Assembly: GCA_026874595.1 (NCBI GenBank)
Contig: CM049306.1
Location: forward strand, 18,593,019-18,657,018
DNA length: 64,000 nt
From: Sipunculus nudus
Taxonomy: Eukaryota > Annelida > Sipuncula > Golfingiida > Sipunculidae
Reading direction: 5' to 3'
In this document: piece after piece, positions 62,346 to 64,000 of the stretch
How the letters are laid out: each line of letters starts with the position of its first letter
Numbering within the stretch: the first letter of the stretch is position 1
Made by a program: the position numbers and the translations under genes
Notes under the pieces: generated by a model
Databases searched by the model: none
What the model saw: only the letters and a program-made list of their open reading frames with translations
Told to the model about the DNA's origin: nothing

Positions 62346-62557
62346 AAAATCTGTTTATGAAGGCTCTTCATGAAAGAAATGAACATATTAGTGATAGAAG
62401 TCTTGACAAAATACTTACTTCTTCTCCCTCTTCTTCATCATCATCTTCCTTTGCTTTCCATAGCAAAACTGATAAGCCCACAGAAGATTTATGTCTAAAC
62501 CTAGATGATGATCCTATGATATTTAACTTAATAGATCCCGATGTTTCCAACATTTGA
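62346..62557 (+). CDS. Unrecognised protein, probable terminal coding exon (partial)
   Basis: The frame runs from the acceptor AG at 62344-62345 to TGA at 62555-62557, about 70 residues. It begins NLFMKALHERNEHISDRSL, a likely charged helix. It continues with a serine run (SSPSSSSSSSF) and ends in an acidic, hydrophobic tail (LNLDDDPMIFNLIDPDV). I start it at the acceptor rather than the upstream ATG at 62267 because a clear pyrimidine tract lies between them. The composition (charged, no repeat-driven Ile/Tyr runs) and an AATAAA 260 bp downstream support a real last exon. The serine run is TCX-rich and partly microsatellite-like, which weakens the case. I do not recognise the family and found no upstream partner exon. 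Confidence 0.45.
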
Positions 62558-62819
62558 CTTGGTCTATATTGCTTTAACCATTAGCATGTGTCTGATTACG
62601 CACATTTAATCTTGAATCAACACAAAAATGCAACACATCAGAGACAAAAAAATCACACAACAGAGTCAGATTATTTGCCGCAATTTAATTGGCGTGAATG
62701 AATTAATTTGATTAATTTGCATGATTAGTTGAATTAGTTAATTAACAAAACACCATGCATGAACCTCAGCGCAAATAACAGCACTTCCTCCGAGTTAGGC
62801 ATCATATCTCTTACATCAT

Positions 62820-62825
62820 TAATAA
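62820..62825 (+). promoter_or_regulatory. Possible poly(A) signal AATAAA
   Basis: Canonical hexamer about 263 bp downstream of the stop at 62557, a plausible 3' UTR length for the exon at 62346. Confidence 0.35.
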
Positions 62826-64000
62826 AATATCATGTCCCATCAACCAACCGTAATTAAAGTGAACCGGCTAACTTTGATATTTGCTCCCGTGTCTTTTCAA
62901 GAGCTTAAGATTTGTCCTCCATTACACAGCAGGAAAGACTGTCTTGTAGGTGGAAGTTACCTATTTTTAGGTCCCCCGCCGTAGGAGGGAGGACTACTTT
63001 AAAGGTCCACGACCGTCCGTCGTGCTGTCCTCCTGTCCGTCATTCTGTCCGTCCGTCCCGCCCCATTCTTTTACCACATATCTCTAAGACCCTTGCTGCT
63101 TTCCTCACCAAATTTTACAGACTTACTCAGCACATTACTGATATGTGATTATAACCTGCAGGTGGTCTCACTTCTGTTTAACGGGTGTCTGCGCACCAAA
63201 ATGGAGAAAATAAGAACACTTTAGCCTTCAAATCATAATATGCAAGGATTCCTTGGAGCTAGGGAAATTCAATGAGTATTCTATAGAATATAATTATTTT
63301 CAGACTGATGTCTCTACCGGAGTTCAAATTCTGCTGGTCGCGAAATTTTACTTATTTCACATGTTTATATATATCGTGCAAAATCTTTTTCCTTTTATCT
63401 CATGAACCACTTCTAGTACTTCAGCCAGACCCGAAAATTTGGATCATTGGTACCATTTTGGTGACAAATTTTCACCATGTATGCTTGATAGGTATACATG
63501 TGTAGGTAATAAAAATGCCTGATAGCAGTATGAGAGTGGTAGCTTTCAGTGAATAAATGGATGTTTTATGTCGGATGACGTATAATTTTTTTTTTCGTCT
63601 CAAGGACACCGACTTCAGAGTGGTTATAAGCCCATTACTACTAAATATGTAAAACGTATCCAGTCAAAGTTGGTCTCAAATGTTAGCTTTAACCATACGC
63701 TTCAGTATGACATGCCATTTATGGTCACTGGGGGTATACTGCTTAAGTAATATATTCTTATAGTTACACTCACCTTAGGAAAAACGACAAAAGATGATTA
63801 TATTAATTTACTTCATACAACTTTATATGCCAAACTTATATCAAGCAAAATAATCTTTTCAATGATGTATCATTTATGATCAATAGGTGTTTACCTACAG
63901 TTAAACTTTCTTATACCCTCACAGGGACAGATCCAGGATTTAAAATGGAGGGGTCCACGCCAGGACTGATGGCTGAAGTTGTAAAAAAGGTCCCCAGGTT
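62826..64000. other. Gene-free stretch with a GTCCGTC-type repeat
   Basis: 62970-63170 (GGTCCCCCGCCGTAGGAGG, then CGTCCGTCGTGCTGTCC and further TCCGTCC words) resembles another tandem-repeat family common in molluscs. The end of the window (GGGACAGATCCAGGATTTAA, about 63924) resembles the start of a hAT-like or other dispersed element. No gene seen. Confidence 0.45.

Overview
The window looks like nuclear DNA from a lophotrochozoan animal, most likely a bivalve mollusc. It is AT-rich, gene-poor and crowded with small transposable elements. Long (TA)n tracts, runs of 10-20 G or C, several tandem-repeat families carrying strings of GTCCGTCTGTCC, and fragments with splice-type exon boundaries all point to a eukaryote. 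There are no operons, ribosome binding sites or dense coding. The species call is inference; no marker gene settles it.

Only two stretches look like real host protein coding, and both are terminal exons. One at 3976-4217 (+) encodes the C-terminal Greek-key part of a syncollin-like / beta-gamma-crystallin-like protein. One at 62346-62557 (+) encodes an unrecognised acidic C-terminus behind a strong splice acceptor and is followed by an AATAAA signal. The exons that should precede them were not found. A 5'-truncated, frameshifted LINE reverse-transcriptase fossil lies at 22749-24262 (+).

The rest is mobile and repetitive DNA. The most interesting part is a family of miniature LTR retrotransposons (TRIM type) at two loci. 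54728-55159 (-) is complete: 156-157 bp LTRs, a proline-tRNA-type primer binding site, a 119 bp internal region, a polypurine tract and a 4 bp target duplication (AAAT). 10357-11193 (+) is a three-LTR tandem form with its own 4 bp duplication (ACAA). Each LTR carries a tRNA-like A box / B box pair, so it may contain an internal Pol III promoter, by analogy with plant Cassandra elements, whose LTRs carry 5S rRNA. Two 756 bp solo LTRs (35835-36590 +, 53277-54032 -) share the same TGTTAC...GTAACA ends, and the first also has a 4 bp duplication. They are candidate traces of an autonomous partner.

Other blocks in order: a 291 bp tandem duplication (4.7-5.3 kb); a 397 bp tandem duplication that copied half of a MITE (9.4-10.2 kb); MITEs and hAT-like elements (11.4-12.2, 34.4, 36.7, 48.4 and 51 kb); an inverted dispersed repeat pair (17.5-18.4 and 55.6-57.0 kb); tandem repeats with CTCF-like palindromes (25.8-26.6 and 59.8-61.4 kb); a 2.07 kb TA-flanked DNA transposon (29.8-31.9 kb); a nested hAT pair (32.1-33.0 kb); a 5.7 kb satellite of about 25 bp units with 872 bp higher-order periodicity (40.0-45.8 kb); and an old segmental duplication (48.7-49.2 and 53.0-54.3 kb) in which only the second copy carries a solo LTR.
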